Shown: positions 7,910 through 16,634, counted from the first letter of the stretch. The stretch is DNA of 64,000 nt from Geodermatophilus sp. YIM 151500 (GCF_025716945.1 NZ_JAOVZT010000003.1:335898-399897), one strand, 5' to 3'. Translations and numbers: made by a program. The notes: generated from the sequence alone by a model not told the origin.

Positions 7910-9382
7910 TCACGCGCGGGACGGTGCGGCGTCCCGTCCGGTCGAGGGCGCGCTGCCGGGGGTGATGGGCGAGGGCCGGAAGCCCTTGGCGACCAGCCAG
8001 ACGCCGAGCGACAGCTCCCAGAAAAGATCGGTGCGACGGCGAGCGTGGACCACGGGCTGGTGTCGTCGATGACGCCGAACACCGTCACGACCTGGGCGGC
8101 GAGCAGCAGGGGGGCTCCGACGAGTCCCATGAGCGGGAGAACCCGGGGGACGAGGCCGGAGCGGTACACGAGGGTGCCCAGCAGCAGCGCGTTCACGGCC
8201 GGCATGACGCCGGGCCCGAGCAGGAAGGTCCAGTCCCGGACGGCGACGAGCACCGCCCCGACGGGGACGAGCGAGGCGTCGTCCGTGCCGGGCGCCCCGG
8301 CCAGCTCCTGCCGCAGGGTCACGACCGCGAAGAGGCTCAGGACGCCGATGAGGATGATCGCCGCCTCGAGGACGCGGGAGGTGACGAAGCCGAGCGCCAG
8401 CGACTCGTCCTGTCGCTTGGCCACGGGGACAGCACGACGGCGGTACCGATGCAGGCGAAGGCGTCGACCACGTCAGGAGACCGCCGACGAGGACCTGGGT
8501 GTCCGCGCCCGGGCCGACGACGTCCCGAGGGTCGCTCAGGACGGGGACCAGGAACGCGTCGGAGAGGTGCCCGGCCGGCTCCAGGTCTGCCATGGCTTCG
8601 GCGTACCAGCGGTGCCCTGCGGCGAGGTCGCCGGACGTCCACGACGCGAGTCCCCGGAGCGCGACCGGTGCTCCGCGGCCGAGGTGGTCGTCCTGCTCGG
8701 CGAGGTCGAGGGCGCCGGGCGAGCGTCGTGGTGCCGGAGACGTCGCCGAGGACCAGGGTCTGCCCGGCGCGGTACATGGCGACCGCACCGGGGAGACGAC
8801 GGAACGTCTCGTCGTCCACGACGACCACCCCCGCCGCCGGACCCGCTCCCCTGCGTTCGCCGGGCGGGGTCCAGCCACCGCTCGGCGTCCCGCAGGCGTT
8901 GCTCGACGCCCTCGAGCTCGCCCCGGGCCATGAGCGCTCCGACGTACCCGACGCCGAGCACCAGCCGGACCCGGAGCAGCTCGTCCGGGAGCGCGTCGAG
9001 CCAGCGGCGCAGCGTCGCCTCCTGCCGGTCCCGGTGCAGTGCCGGGAGCGCCCGCTCGACGAGGTCCGCCGCCAGCACGGCCGTGCCGCCGTCCCCGCCG
9101 GGCCACCTGCAGCGCGGCGATGACGCACCGCCAGAACGTCGTCGGGTCGTCGTCCCGCTGGTCGAGCGAGAGCCACGCAACGGACGGCGCGCCGGCCGGG
9201 GCGGCGACCAACCACTCCGCCAGCAGCGTCGTTCTGCCGAACCCGGCCGGCACCGACACCAGGATCACGGCCGCGTCCGCCGCACGGTCGAGGCGCTCGG
9301 CCAGCCTCGGACGCGCGACCAGGCCGCGGGACCGCCGGGGGGCGTGGAGCTGGCTCGCCAGCAGCGGGGCGGACATCACCAT
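7910..9382 (-). pseudogene. Fused decaying pseudogene: LuxR/MalT-type regulator joined to DUF4386 membrane protein
   Basis: Reading the minus strand from 9382, the start (MVMSAPLLASQLH) and P-loop region of a large ATP-binding LuxR-type regulator run to about 9103. The reading then shifts frame near 9103, 8870 and 8720, with recognisable regulator segments in turn: DLVERALPALHR, then GVVVVDDETFRRLPG, then ASWTSGDLAAGHRWYAEAM. At about 8550 the similarity switches, without a gap, to a DUF4386 membrane protein (GADTQVLVGGLL). That protein continues through shifts near 8470, 8424 and 8022 (CIGTAVVLSP, VAKRQDESLALGF, WELSLGVWLVAKGFRP) to a stop at 7910. The regulator lacks its tetratricopeptide half and HTH, and DUF4386 lacks its N-terminus. 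A deletion probably fused two adjacent genes, which then decayed. Confidence 0.8.
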
Positions 9383-9652
9383 CCCCGGGTGGAGCCGGGT
9401 CGCGTGCGTCACCGGAGGGGCCGGGTCGCCGAAGCCCGACGCGGGGGGGGTCGCGCCAGCATGGCACCGCGGGTGCGTGATCGTGGCGCTGCGCCGTCCT
9501 CCGTCGCCGGTGGCCGGTGCAGACCGCGGTGCCTGTTCGCGCTGCGCAGCGGACGCGACCGTGCACCTCGCGCCGTACCGACGAGTTCGGCGCGAGCACG
9601 GAGTCCCATCCGTGAGCAGCGCCCCCGCTGGAACCCGACGAGAAGAGGCGGA

Positions 9653-10537
9653 ATGGACCGGACCCTGATCGAACCGACGACGCGCACGCTGGAGGTCCCG
9701 GGGGCGGTGCTGACCTACGACGTCCGCACCGGCGGGACCGCCGGTGCGCCGGTCCTGCTGCTGATCGGATCGCCGATGGGCGCCGCCGGCTTCGGCACGC
9801 TCGCCCGGCACTTCGCCGACCGCACCGTCGCGACCTACGACCCGCGCGGTGTGGAACGCAGCCGGCGCACCGACGGCGCAGCGACGACGACGCCCGAGGA
9901 GCACGCCGACGACCTGCACCGGCTCATCACCGCCCTGGGTGGCGGGCCGGTCGACCTGTTCGCGAGCAGCGGGGGCGCGATCAACGCCCTCGCCCTGGTC
10001 GCGCGTCATCCCGAGCAGGTGCGGACGCTGGTCGCCCACGAACCGCCGGCGGCGGCGCTGCTGCCGGACCGGGAGGCCGCGCTGGCCGTCGCGCGGGACA
10101 TCCACGAGACCTACCGGCGCGACGGGCTCGGCCCGGCGATGGCCGAGTTCCTCGTGCTCGTCACCCACAAGGGACCGGTCCCCGCCGACCACCTCCGGCG
10201 ACCGGTCCCGGACCCGGCGGTGTTCGGGCTGCCGACCCAGGACGACGGCTCCCGGGACGACCCGCTGGTCGGCCAGAACATCGTGACCTGCACGCACTTC
10301 GAACCCGACGTCGAGGCGCTGCGGGCGGCGCCGACCCGCATCGTCCTGGCGGCGGGCGTGGAGTCCGAGGGAGAGCTGGCCCATCGCGGCGCGTGCGCCG
10401 TCGCCGAGCGGCTCGGCACCGAGCCGGTGACCTTCCCGGGCGGCCACGGCGGTTTCCTCGGCGGCGAGTACGGCCAGACGGGCGCTCCGGAGGCGTTCGC
10501 GGCCCGCCTGGGGGAGGTCCTCACCGCCCGGGTGTAG
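9653..10537 (+). CDS. Alpha/beta-fold hydrolase
   Basis: This is a 294-residue protein of the alpha/beta hydrolase superfamily. The sequence shows LLLIGSPMG at the oxyanion region, the nucleophile elbow ASSGG (S106), and the C-terminal histidine in FPGGHGGFLG. The elbow has Ala in place of the usual first Gly. Actinobacterial relatives with this form are common and usually uncharacterised. The ATG at 9653 has AGAAGAGG upstream and follows a 270-base gap that faces away from the pseudogene. It stands alone on its strand. The substrate is unknown, with ester or lactone hydrolysis being the family default. Confidence 0.85.
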   Translation: MDRTLIEPTTRTLEVPGAVLTYDVRTGGTAGAPVLLLIGSPMGAAGFGTLARHFADRTVATYDPRGVERSRRTDGAATTTPEEHADDLHRLITALGGGPVDLFASSGGAINALALVARHPEQVRTLVAHEPPAAALLPDREAALAVARDIHETYRRDGLGPAMAEFLVLVTHKGPVPADHLRRPVPDPAVFGLPTQDDGSRDDPLVGQNIVTCTHFEPDVEALRAAPTRIVLAAGVESEGELAHRGACAVAERLGTEPVTFPGGHGGFLGGEYGQTGAPEAFAARLGEVLTARV

Positions 10538-10579
10538 CCGGGAGGGCGAGGCCTCTCGTCCGGTCCGGCGGCGCAGGCA

Positions 10580-10623
10580 CGCCCCGGACACGGGCGAAGG
10601 CGCGCCCCGGACGAGGACGAAGG
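10580..10623 (+). repeat. Two 21-base imperfect direct repeats upstream of hsp20
   Basis: CGCCCCGGACACGGGCGAAGG at 10580-10600 and a near-copy at 10603-10623 have a period of 23 bases. They lie in the 160-base gap before the Hsp20-like gene. No HspR or HrcA type box is visible there. The repeats may be regulatory or simple slippage. Confidence 0.4.
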
Positions 10624-10696
10624 ACCCTGCCTCGGCCCGGCCGTCCCGAGGACCGTGGGAGGCGCACCACTACTCCTCGCATCGAGGACAGCACCG

Positions 10697-11740
10697 ATGC
10701 CCGACCAGCAGGTTCCTGCCGCGCGTGCTCACGGGCTCCCGTGGACCCGGTTCGACCGCCTCCTCGGCGAACTCCGGCGATCCCCGGTGCGCCGCCTGCT
10801 CGGCGGCGGGACGCCCGGCCGGCCGCCCATCCGCGTGGACGAGTACCGCGACGACGACGCCGAGGTGATCCGCGCCGACCTCCCGGGGCTGCATCCGGAC
10901 GAGGACGTCGACCTCACCGTCCGGAGCGGTGCACTCCGGATCGATGCCCGGCGCCGCGTCGAGCCCGGCGAGCACGAACGCCTCGTCCGCCGTGAGACGC
11001 GCTACGGCAGCCGCACCCGCACGCTGCCGCTCCCACCGGGAGCGACCGGGGAGGGCATGACGACCACCTACGCGGACGGCGTCCTCGAGATCCGGGTCCC
11101 GGTGTCCCGCCCCTCGGCCGCGGCCGGACCCGCGGAGGTCGCAGCCTCCGCGCCCGCACGGCGACGTCCGCCCCACCGGTCCTGGCGCATCCCCGCCCCC
11201 CGCGCCGCGTCCGACCCGGGCGTGACCGGCGCGACGAGGACCGCACACCCGGGGCACCCGGCGTCCCCGGCCCCCCCGGCGTCCCCGGCGCCGGTCCCCG
11301 CACCTCACGTCCAGGACGGCCCACCGCACCGGACCCGCGTCCGCAGCGCGGACGGGCGGCTCTGGGAACTGGTCACACAGCCGACCGGCGTCACCGCCGC
11401 CGCGGCGGCCGGGACCGTCGCCGAGGCCCTCGTGTCGCAACACGACGAGACGGTGGTCGTGGAGTTCTGGACCGATGGCCGGAACTGGCCGGGCGACCTG
11501 TGTGCCGACCTGGTCGACCGGGCCTTCTCCCTCCCGGCGGTCCGGGAGCACCGCCCGGTCGTCGTCTGCGTGCCTCGACACGACGGTGAACTGCTCGCGC
11601 ACGCGCGCCGGCACGTGCGGGAGGCGTGGACCCGGGCCGCCGGCGGGACCTGCATCGTGGAGGGCCGCGTCGGCCATCGCCGTGACACCGCCTCGCACGG
11701 GAGGCACGAGACCGCCGTCGGCTCCGGCGCGACCGGCTAG
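10697..11740 (+). CDS. Hsp20-type small heat-shock domain fused to an unrecognised C-terminal domain
   Basis: This is a 347-residue protein, more than twice the usual Hsp20 length. Residues 46-137 are a clear alpha-crystallin domain: VDEYRDDDAEVIRADLPG, with the closing ADGVLEIRVPV. Residues 140-210 are a low-complexity Pro/Ala/Arg linker. Residues 211-325 form a compact domain I do not recognise (RLWELVTQPTG, VVVEFWTDGRNWPGD, RPVVVCVPRHDGELL) with alternating beta-strand and helix character. The ATG at 10697 follows GAGGA at 10684-10688. The chaperone part suggests holding of unfolded proteins. The C-terminal part could be a partner-binding or nucleotide-like domain, but that is a guess. Confidence 0.8.
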   Translation: MPDQQVPAARAHGLPWTRFDRLLGELRRSPVRRLLGGGTPGRPPIRVDEYRDDDAEVIRADLPGLHPDEDVDLTVRSGALRIDARRRVEPGEHERLVRRETRYGSRTRTLPLPPGATGEGMTTTYADGVLEIRVPVSRPSAAAGPAEVAASAPARRRPPHRSWRIPAPRAASDPGVTGATRTAHPGHPASPAPPASPAPVPAPHVQDGPPHRTRVRSADGRLWELVTQPTGVTAAAAAGTVAEALVSQHDETVVVEFWTDGRNWPGDLCADLVDRAFSLPAVREHRPVVVCVPRHDGELLAHARRHVREAWTRAAGGTCIVEGRVGHRRDTASHGRHETAVGSGATG

Positions 11741-11898
11741 GCATCCCCCGATCGCGTCCGGGAAGCATGGCCGGCGTCCGTCGCGACCCGCCGGCGCGCA
11801 GCGGCCGCCCCCGCTCGTCGGACATGATCGTGCCCGGGCCGGTGACCGGGTGCCGGCCCTGCCGTCGCCCGCGGGCGCGGTCGTCGGGAGGTGCGTGG

Positions 11899-12900
11899 AT
11901 GAGGGTGACCGTGCTCGGGGCCGGCTCGTGGGGGACGACGGTCGCCGCGCTGCTGTGCCGCCGCGACCACGAGGTGCTGCTGTGGGCCCGCAAGCCGGAG
12001 GTTGCCGCCGAGGTCGACGAGCAGCGGAGCAACGCCGCCTACCTGCCCGGCGCCCGGCTGCCCGCCCGGCTGCGCGCGACCGCCGACCTCGAGCGGGCCG
12101 CCAGGCACGCCGAGCTGCTGGTGGTGGGCGTGCCGACCGGCGCCTTCCGGGAGACCCTCGAGCGCGTCCGGCCGCACCTGGCGCCGTGGATCCCGGTGGT
12201 CAGCCTGAGCAAGGGCCTCGAGCGCGGCACCCACCTGCGCATGACCGAGGTGATCAAGGAGGTGCTGCCCGGGCGGCCGGCGGCGGCGCTCACCGGGCCC
12301 AACCTGGCCCGGGAGATCATGACCGGCCAGGCGGCGGCCAGCGTGATCGCCACGGAGGACCTGAGCGTCGCGGCGGCGCTGCAGCGCGAGGTGCGCCGCG
12401 GGGTGTTCCGGGTCTACACCCACCACGACGTCGTCGGCTGCGAGGTCGGCGGCGCGCTCAAGAACGTCATCGCCATCGCCACGGGCATGGCACAGGGCCT
12501 GGGCGTGGGTGACAACACGCGGGCCGCGGTGATGTCCCGCGGGTTGGCCGAGCTCACCACGCTCGCCGTGGCGATGGGCGGCGAGCCGGCCACCCTCGCC
12601 GGGCTGGCCGGCATGGGCGACCTCGTCGCCACCTGCATGAGCCCGCAGAGCCGCAACCGGCACGTCGGCGAGCAGCTCGGCCTGGGCCGGTCGCTCGACG
12701 AGGTGCTGGGCGAGATGCGCATGGTCGCCGAGGGCGTGAAGACGGTGTCCACGGTGGTGGAGCTGGCCGACCGGCACGGGCTGCACATGCCGATCGCGCG
12801 CACCATCCACGACGTCGTCACCGGCCGGATCCGCGCCGCCGACGCCTACCGGGGCCTGAGCCGGGCGGTTCCCGCGGGGCACGAGTCCCAGCCCGGGTGA
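11899..12900 (+). CDS. gpsA: NAD(P)-dependent glycerol-3-phosphate dehydrogenase
   Basis: This 333-residue cytosolic enzyme interconverts dihydroxyacetone phosphate and sn-glycerol-3-phosphate for phospholipid synthesis. The N-terminal Rossmann motif is VTVLGAGSWGTT. SLSKGLE carries K105, GPNLAREI the substrate loop, GGALKNV the catalytic K188, DNTRAA the phosphate-binding turn, and LAGMGDLVATC the C-terminal signature. Length and motifs are complete. The ATG at 11899 follows GGGAGG; a longer reading from 11767 begins with an unlikely Arg/Pro-rich stretch. The next gene, a lipase-like hydrolase, follows on the same strand, so both may serve glycerolipid turnover. Confidence 0.93.
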   Translation: MRVTVLGAGSWGTTVAALLCRRDHEVLLWARKPEVAAEVDEQRSNAAYLPGARLPARLRATADLERAARHAELLVVGVPTGAFRETLERVRPHLAPWIPVVSLSKGLERGTHLRMTEVIKEVLPGRPAAALTGPNLAREIMTGQAAASVIATEDLSVAAALQREVRRGVFRVYTHHDVVGCEVGGALKNVIAIATGMAQGLGVGDNTRAAVMSRGLAELTTLAVAMGGEPATLAGLAGMGDLVATCMSPQSRNRHVGEQLGLGRSLDEVLGEMRMVAEGVKTVSTVVELADRHGLHMPIARTIHDVVTGRIRAADAYRGLSRAVPAGHESQPG

Positions 12901-12980
12901 GCCGTCGGGTTGCCGCATCGAACCCCGGCGGGGCGGGTAGCGGCCCCGCCGGATGGTCGGACGGATCAGGTGGAGGCGTC

Positions 12981-13820
12981 GTGGCGCGGTCCCGGGAGTG
13001 GCAGTACGACGGGGTGCACGGCCGGCTCGTGGCCCGGACCTGGAGCGGGACCGGCGAGCCGACGCACGTCGTCGTCATCGCCCACGGCTACGGCGAGCAC
13101 GTCGGCCGCTACGAGCACGTCGCCGACGCCTTCGTGGCCGACGGCGCGGTCGTGCACGCCGTCGACCACGTCGGCCACGGCAAGAGCGAGGGCGAGCGGG
13201 TCCTCGTAGCGGACTTCGAGGATGTCGTCACCGACCTGCACGCCCTCGTGCGGACCGCCCGCGGCGAGCACCCCGGGCTGCCGGTGGCGCTGCTCGGCCA
13301 CTCGATGGGCGGCCTGATCGCGGCCCGCTACGCCCAGCGCCACGGCGCGGAGCTGACCGCGCTCGTGCTCTCCAGCCCGCTGGTGGGGACGTGGACGGCG
13401 GCCGGGCAGCTGCTGGCCCTGGAGGAGATCCCGGACGTGCCGCTCGACGTCACCACGCTGTCACGCGACCCGGCCGTCGGCGAGGTGTACGCCGCCGACC
13501 CGCTCGTCTGGCACGGCCCCTTCAAGCGACCGACCCTGGAGGCGGTGCAGCGCGGCCTGCAGGCGGTCGCCTCCGGTCCCGCCCTCGGCGACCTGCCGCT
13601 GTTGTGGATCCACGGCGAGGACGACCAGCTGGTGCCGATCGAGGGCACCCGCGTCGGTATCGCGCACCTGCGCGGACCCGACCACGTCGAACGGACCTAC
13701 CCCCAGGCCCGGCACGAGCTGTTCAACGAACTGAACGCCGAGGAGGTCATCGCGGAGGTCACCGCGTTCGTGCGCGACCGGGTGGGCCGTGCCGCCCCGG
13801 GCGGCCGGGCGCGCCGCTAG
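12981..13820 (+). CDS. Alpha/beta hydrolase of the monoacylglycerol lipase family
   Basis: This 279-residue hydrolase has VVIAHGYGEHVGRY at the oxyanion loop, nucleophile S108 in GHSMGG, the acid in HGEDDQLVP and the histidine in ARHELFNE. These are the marks of monoacylglycerol lipases, which release glycerol and fatty acid from monoglycerides. I start it at GTG 12981, just before the conserved ARSREWQYDGVHG. A GTG at 12897 overlapping the gpsA stop is possible but would add a Gly/Ser-rich segment. The TAG stop at 13818-13820 doubles as the first half of the -10 box of the next gene. Confidence 0.87.
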   Translation: MARSREWQYDGVHGRLVARTWSGTGEPTHVVVIAHGYGEHVGRYEHVADAFVADGAVVHAVDHVGHGKSEGERVLVADFEDVVTDLHALVRTARGEHPGLPVALLGHSMGGLIAARYAQRHGAELTALVLSSPLVGTWTAAGQLLALEEIPDVPLDVTTLSRDPAVGEVYAADPLVWHGPFKRPTLEAVQRGLQAVASGPALGDLPLLWIHGEDDQLVPIEGTRVGIAHLRGPDHVERTYPQARHELFNELNAEEVIAEVTAFVRDRVGRAAPGGRARR

Positions 13821-13823
13821 CGT
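13818..13823 (+). promoter_or_regulatory. Leaderless-type -10 box (TAGCGT)
   Basis: TAGCGT ends 6 bases before the GTG at 13830, so transcription should start at or next to the start codon. No Shine-Dalgarno is present. The box includes the stop codon of the preceding gene. Confidence 0.55.
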
Positions 13824-13829
13824 GGCGGC

Positions 13830-14774
13830 GTGCTCGCCTTCGTGACCGGAGGAACCGGCGCGCTGGGCAGCCCGACCGTCGCGCTGCTGCGGACCCGGGG
13901 GCACGAGGTGCGGGCCCTGGCGACCGGACCGGCATCGGCGGAGAGGCTCCGCGCCGCGGGGGCAACTCCGGTGCAGGGCTCGCTGTTCGACCCGGACCTC
14001 GTCCGGTCCGCCCTCGCCGACGTCGACGTCGTCCTCCACCTGGCCACCCGGATCGCCCCGCTGTCGTCGGCGCGGCGCCGTTCGGCGTGGACGGACAACG
14101 ACCGCCTCCGGGCCGAGGGCACCAGACTGCTCATCGACGCGGCGCTCGCCGCCGGGGCAGGGATCGGGGCGGTGGTCTACCCGAGCTTCGCCCCCGTTTA
14201 CGCCGACGGCGGGGCGACCTGGCTGTCCTACGGCTCGCCGATCGCACCCACGGACATCCTCGAGTCCACGATCGTCGCCGAGGACCAGGTCGAGCGCTAC
14301 GCGGCCACGGGCGGTCGCGGCGTGACCCTGCGGATGGCAGGCATCTACGGCCCGCACTCGGCGGCGACGCGCGACCTGCTCGCCCTGGCGCGCCGGGGCG
14401 TCTCTGGCTTCGTCGGCCCCGCCGATGCGTACCAGCCGCTGGTGTGGGACGAGGACGCCGCGGCCGCGGTGGTCGCCGCCGCCGAGTCCCCGGACCTGCA
14501 CGGGACGTACGACGTGGCCGACGACGAACCGCTCACCCGGGCCCAGCTGGCGCGTGCCTTGGCGGACGCCGTGGGTCGGCGCGCGGTCCGCCGTCCGCCG
14601 ACCGCGCTGGCGCGGCTGGTGCTGGGCCGCCGGCTGGACTTCTTCCTGCGCAGCCAGCGCGTCTCGAACCGGTCGTTCCGGGAGGCCACCGGCTGGGGGC
14701 CACGGGTGCCATCGGCCAGGGACGGGTTGCGACGGCTGACCCGCCGGGCCGACCCGTCGTCACCGCTGTGCTGA
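13830..14774 (+). CDS. NAD-dependent epimerase/dehydratase family protein (SDR)
   Basis: This is a 314-residue extended short-chain dehydrogenase-like protein. The nucleotide-binding start is LAFVTGGTGALGS. VVLHLATRIAPL, LRMAGIYGPH and the C-terminal substrate-domain helices follow. The usual catalytic YxxxK is not evident: the segment around YPSFAPVYADG and GSPIAPTDI lacks a clear Tyr-x3-Lys, so this may be an atypical SDR that binds NAD(P) without classical epimerisation. The GTG start has no Shine-Dalgarno but sits 6 bases after a TAGCGT box, which supports leaderless expression separate from the upstream lipase. The substrate is unknown. A paralogue-like gene is cut by the right end of the window. 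Confidence 0.8.
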   Translation: MLAFVTGGTGALGSPTVALLRTRGHEVRALATGPASAERLRAAGATPVQGSLFDPDLVRSALADVDVVLHLATRIAPLSSARRRSAWTDNDRLRAEGTRLLIDAALAAGAGIGAVVYPSFAPVYADGGATWLSYGSPIAPTDILESTIVAEDQVERYAATGGRGVTLRMAGIYGPHSAATRDLLALARRGVSGFVGPADAYQPLVWDEDAAAAVVAAAESPDLHGTYDVADDEPLTRAQLARALADAVGRRAVRRPPTALARLVLGRRLDFFLRSQRVSNRSFREATGWGPRVPSARDGLRRLTRRADPSSPLC

Positions 14775-14783
14775 GCCGGCGGG

Positions 14784-14814
14784 CCGAGTCGGTGCGCCGA
14801 GTCGGTGCGCCGAG
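14784..14814 (+). repeat. 13-base tandem repeat between convergent genes
   Basis: CCGAGTCGGTGCG occurs twice head to tail (14784-14796 and 14797-14809), followed by a partial third copy (14810-14814). It fills the gap between the epimerase stop and the sigma factor stop. Each unit contains a small self-complementary CCGAGTCGG, so it may form hairpins that help terminate either transcript. Confidence 0.55.
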
Positions 14815-14836
14815 GGCCTACGGCCCGGACGCGGCG

Positions 14837-16108
14837 TCAGTCCGGCCGCCCGAGCTCGCGCAACCGCCCCGCGAGGAAGTCCCGCTCCACGGAGTTCTCG
14901 GTGAGCAGCAGTGCCTCTCGGTAGGCCAGCCGGGCCTCGTCCACCCGGCCCAACCGCCGGAGGAAGTCCGCCCGCGCCGCCGGCAGGTAACCGTAGCCGG
15001 CCAGCTGCGGTTCGGCGGCGAGCGCGTCGAGGGCGGCGAGCCCGGTGGCGGCTCCGTGCGCGAAGCCGGCCGCGACGGCGCGGTTGAGCGCCACGACCGG
15101 CGACGGCCACACGTCGACGAGGACGTCGTACAGCGCCACGATCTCGTGCCAGTCGGTGTCGTCCCACGTCGGGGACTCGGCGTGGACGGCGGCGATGGCG
15201 GCCTGCAACGCGTAGCGGTTCGGCGGACGGGCCCGCAGGGCCTCCCGGACCAGGGCCGCGCCTTCGGCGATGGCGCGGTGGTCCCACCGCGCCCGGTCCT
15301 GGTCCTCGAGCAGGAGGAGCCGGCCGTCGGCGTCCGTGCGGGTCGCGCGCCGGGCATCGGTGAGCAGCAGCAGTGCCAGCAGGCCGGCCACGGCGGGGTC
15401 CTGCGGCAGCAGGCCGCGCAGCATCCGGCACAGCTGCACCGACCGCTCGACCAGGTCGCGGCGCACCAGCTCCTCCCCCGCCGGCGTCGTGTGCCCGGTG
15501 GTGAACAGCAGGTGCACGACCGAGAGGACGGCGTCCACCCGCTCGGGCAGCTCCGCCGCGGACGGCACCCGGTACGGGATGCGGGCCACCGCGATCTTCT
15601 TCTTCGCCCGGGTGATGCGGGCGGCCATGGTGGGCTCGCTCACCAGGAAGGCACGGGCCACCTCGGCGGTGGACAGCCCGCACACCAGCCGCAACGTCAG
15701 CGCGACCTGGGCCGACCGGTCCAACGCGGGGTGGCAGCAGGTGACGACCAGCCGCAGCCGGTCGTCGGGCAGCTCCGCCCCGCCGGACCGGTCGTCGAGC
15801 AGGTCGCCTGGGCCGGGCACGGTCGCGTCCTCGACCAGCAGCGGCAGGTACTGGTGCTCGACGCCCCGGTGGCGCAGGACGTTGAGCGCCCGGCGCTTCG
15901 CCGTCGTGGTCAGCCAGGCCCCGGGCCGGGCCGGCACGCCGCGGGCGTGCCAGTCGGTGAGCGCCGCCGCGAACGCGTCCTGCACGCACTCCTCGGCGAC
16001 GTCGAGGTCCCGCGTGACGCGCACCGTCGCGGCGAGCACGAATGCCCACTCGCGACGGTGCGCGTCAGCGACCGCGGCGGCGACGGCGGCCGTGTCGGCG
16101 GCGGTCAT
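14837..16108 (-). CDS. ECF-family RNA polymerase sigma factor, ECF42 type
   Basis: This 423-residue sigma factor is much longer than a plain ECF factor. Residues 15-80 are sigma region 2 (AEECVQDAFAAAL, RPGAWLTTTAKRRAL). Residues 115-175 are region 4 (CGLSTAEVARAFLVSEPT). Residues 185-420 are the C-terminal extension typical of ECF42 (LLFTTGHTTPAG, ALQAAIAAVHAES, PSPVVALNRAVA, then TPR-like helices). Such factors are encoded beside a DGPF/YCII protein, as here, where the DGPF gene lies 20 bases upstream. The pair usually controls its own operon and a few targets, and no classical anti-sigma factor is needed. The ATG at 16108 is the first methionine before the conserved region. Confidence 0.92.
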   Translation of the reverse strand: MTAADTAAVAAAVADAHRREWAFVLAATVRVTRDLDVAEECVQDAFAAALTDWHARGVPARPGAWLTTTAKRRALNVLRHRGVEHQYLPLLVEDATVPGPGDLLDDRSGGAELPDDRLRLVVTCCHPALDRSAQVALTLRLVCGLSTAEVARAFLVSEPTMAARITRAKKKIAVARIPYRVPSAAELPERVDAVLSVVHLLFTTGHTTPAGEELVRRDLVERSVQLCRMLRGLLPQDPAVAGLLALLLLTDARRATRTDADGRLLLLEDQDRARWDHRAIAEGAALVREALRARPPNRYALQAAIAAVHAESPTWDDTDWHEIVALYDVLVDVWPSPVVALNRAVAAGFAHGAATGLAALDALAAEPQLAGYGYLPAARADFLRRLGRVDEARLAYREALLLTENSVERDFLAGRLRELGRPD

Positions 16109-16128
16109 CGGCCTCGGCCCGGCGCCGC

Positions 16129-16473
16129 TCAGTCGAAGGTCATGACCGGGCGGACCTCGACCCCGCCGAACCGGGCAGGGCACAGCCGGCCGATCCGCAG
16201 TGCCGTGTCGAGGTCGGGAGCCTCGATGAGGTAGTAGCCGCCCAGCGCCTTCTTCGTCTCCACGAACGGACCGTCGGTCACCTCCGAGCCGCTGCGCACG
16301 CTCGTCGCCGTGCCCGTCGGCTCCAGCGCCTCGCCACCGAGCAGCTTCGCGCCGTGCTGAGGCACCTGGGCGGTGAAGTCGTCGTGCGCCTTCATGACCT
16401 CGCCGAGCACCTCGGGCGACGCGTTCGCGTACGCGGCCTCGTCCTCGTAGATCAGGATCACGTACTGGGCCAT
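16129..16473 (-). CDS. YCII-related DGPF-domain protein
   Basis: This 114-residue protein starts MAQYVILIYEDE and carries the name-giving motif TDGPFVETKKALGGYY around residue 72. The fold is a dimeric ferredoxin-like YCII domain. The ATG at 16473 is preceded by AGGAGG with 5-base spacing, a strong site. It is the first gene of a two-gene unit with the ECF42 sigma factor, a widespread pairing in which the DGPF protein is thought to sense a signal or act as an enzyme whose role is not settled. Its promoter lies in the 173-base gap shared with the divergent LuxR-type regulator. Confidence 0.92.
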   Translation of the reverse strand: MAQYVILIYEDEAAYANASPEVLGEVMKAHDDFTAQVPQHGAKLLGGEALEPTGTATSVRSGSEVTDGPFVETKKALGGYYLIEAPDLDTALRIGRLCPARFGGVEVRPVMTFD

Positions 16474-16634
16474 CTCGTCCTCCTGGTTCGAGGCCCGCCG
16501 ATCGGGCCTCCACCTGTTCGACACGCGCACCCGGCCGGGATCGACAGGTCCACCCGGGAGGAGTGGCCCACGGCGACCGGTCCGGCAGGTTCCGCCGGGC
16601 GGGCGACGGCGTTCCCACCGGCGCATCCGCTCCC

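Noticed and set aside
12897-12980. Earlier GTG start of the lipase gene overlapping the gpsA stop
   Set aside because: It would add 28 Gly/Ser-rich residues outside the conserved fold. The GTG at 12981 directly precedes the conserved start of the family. It remains a weak alternative.
12953-16234. Open frame of about 1090 codons on the plus strand
   Set aside because: It is out of frame with the lipase and epimerase genes and antisense to the sigma factor gene. The product is Arg/Pro/Gly-rich with no recognisable domain and no ribosome site.
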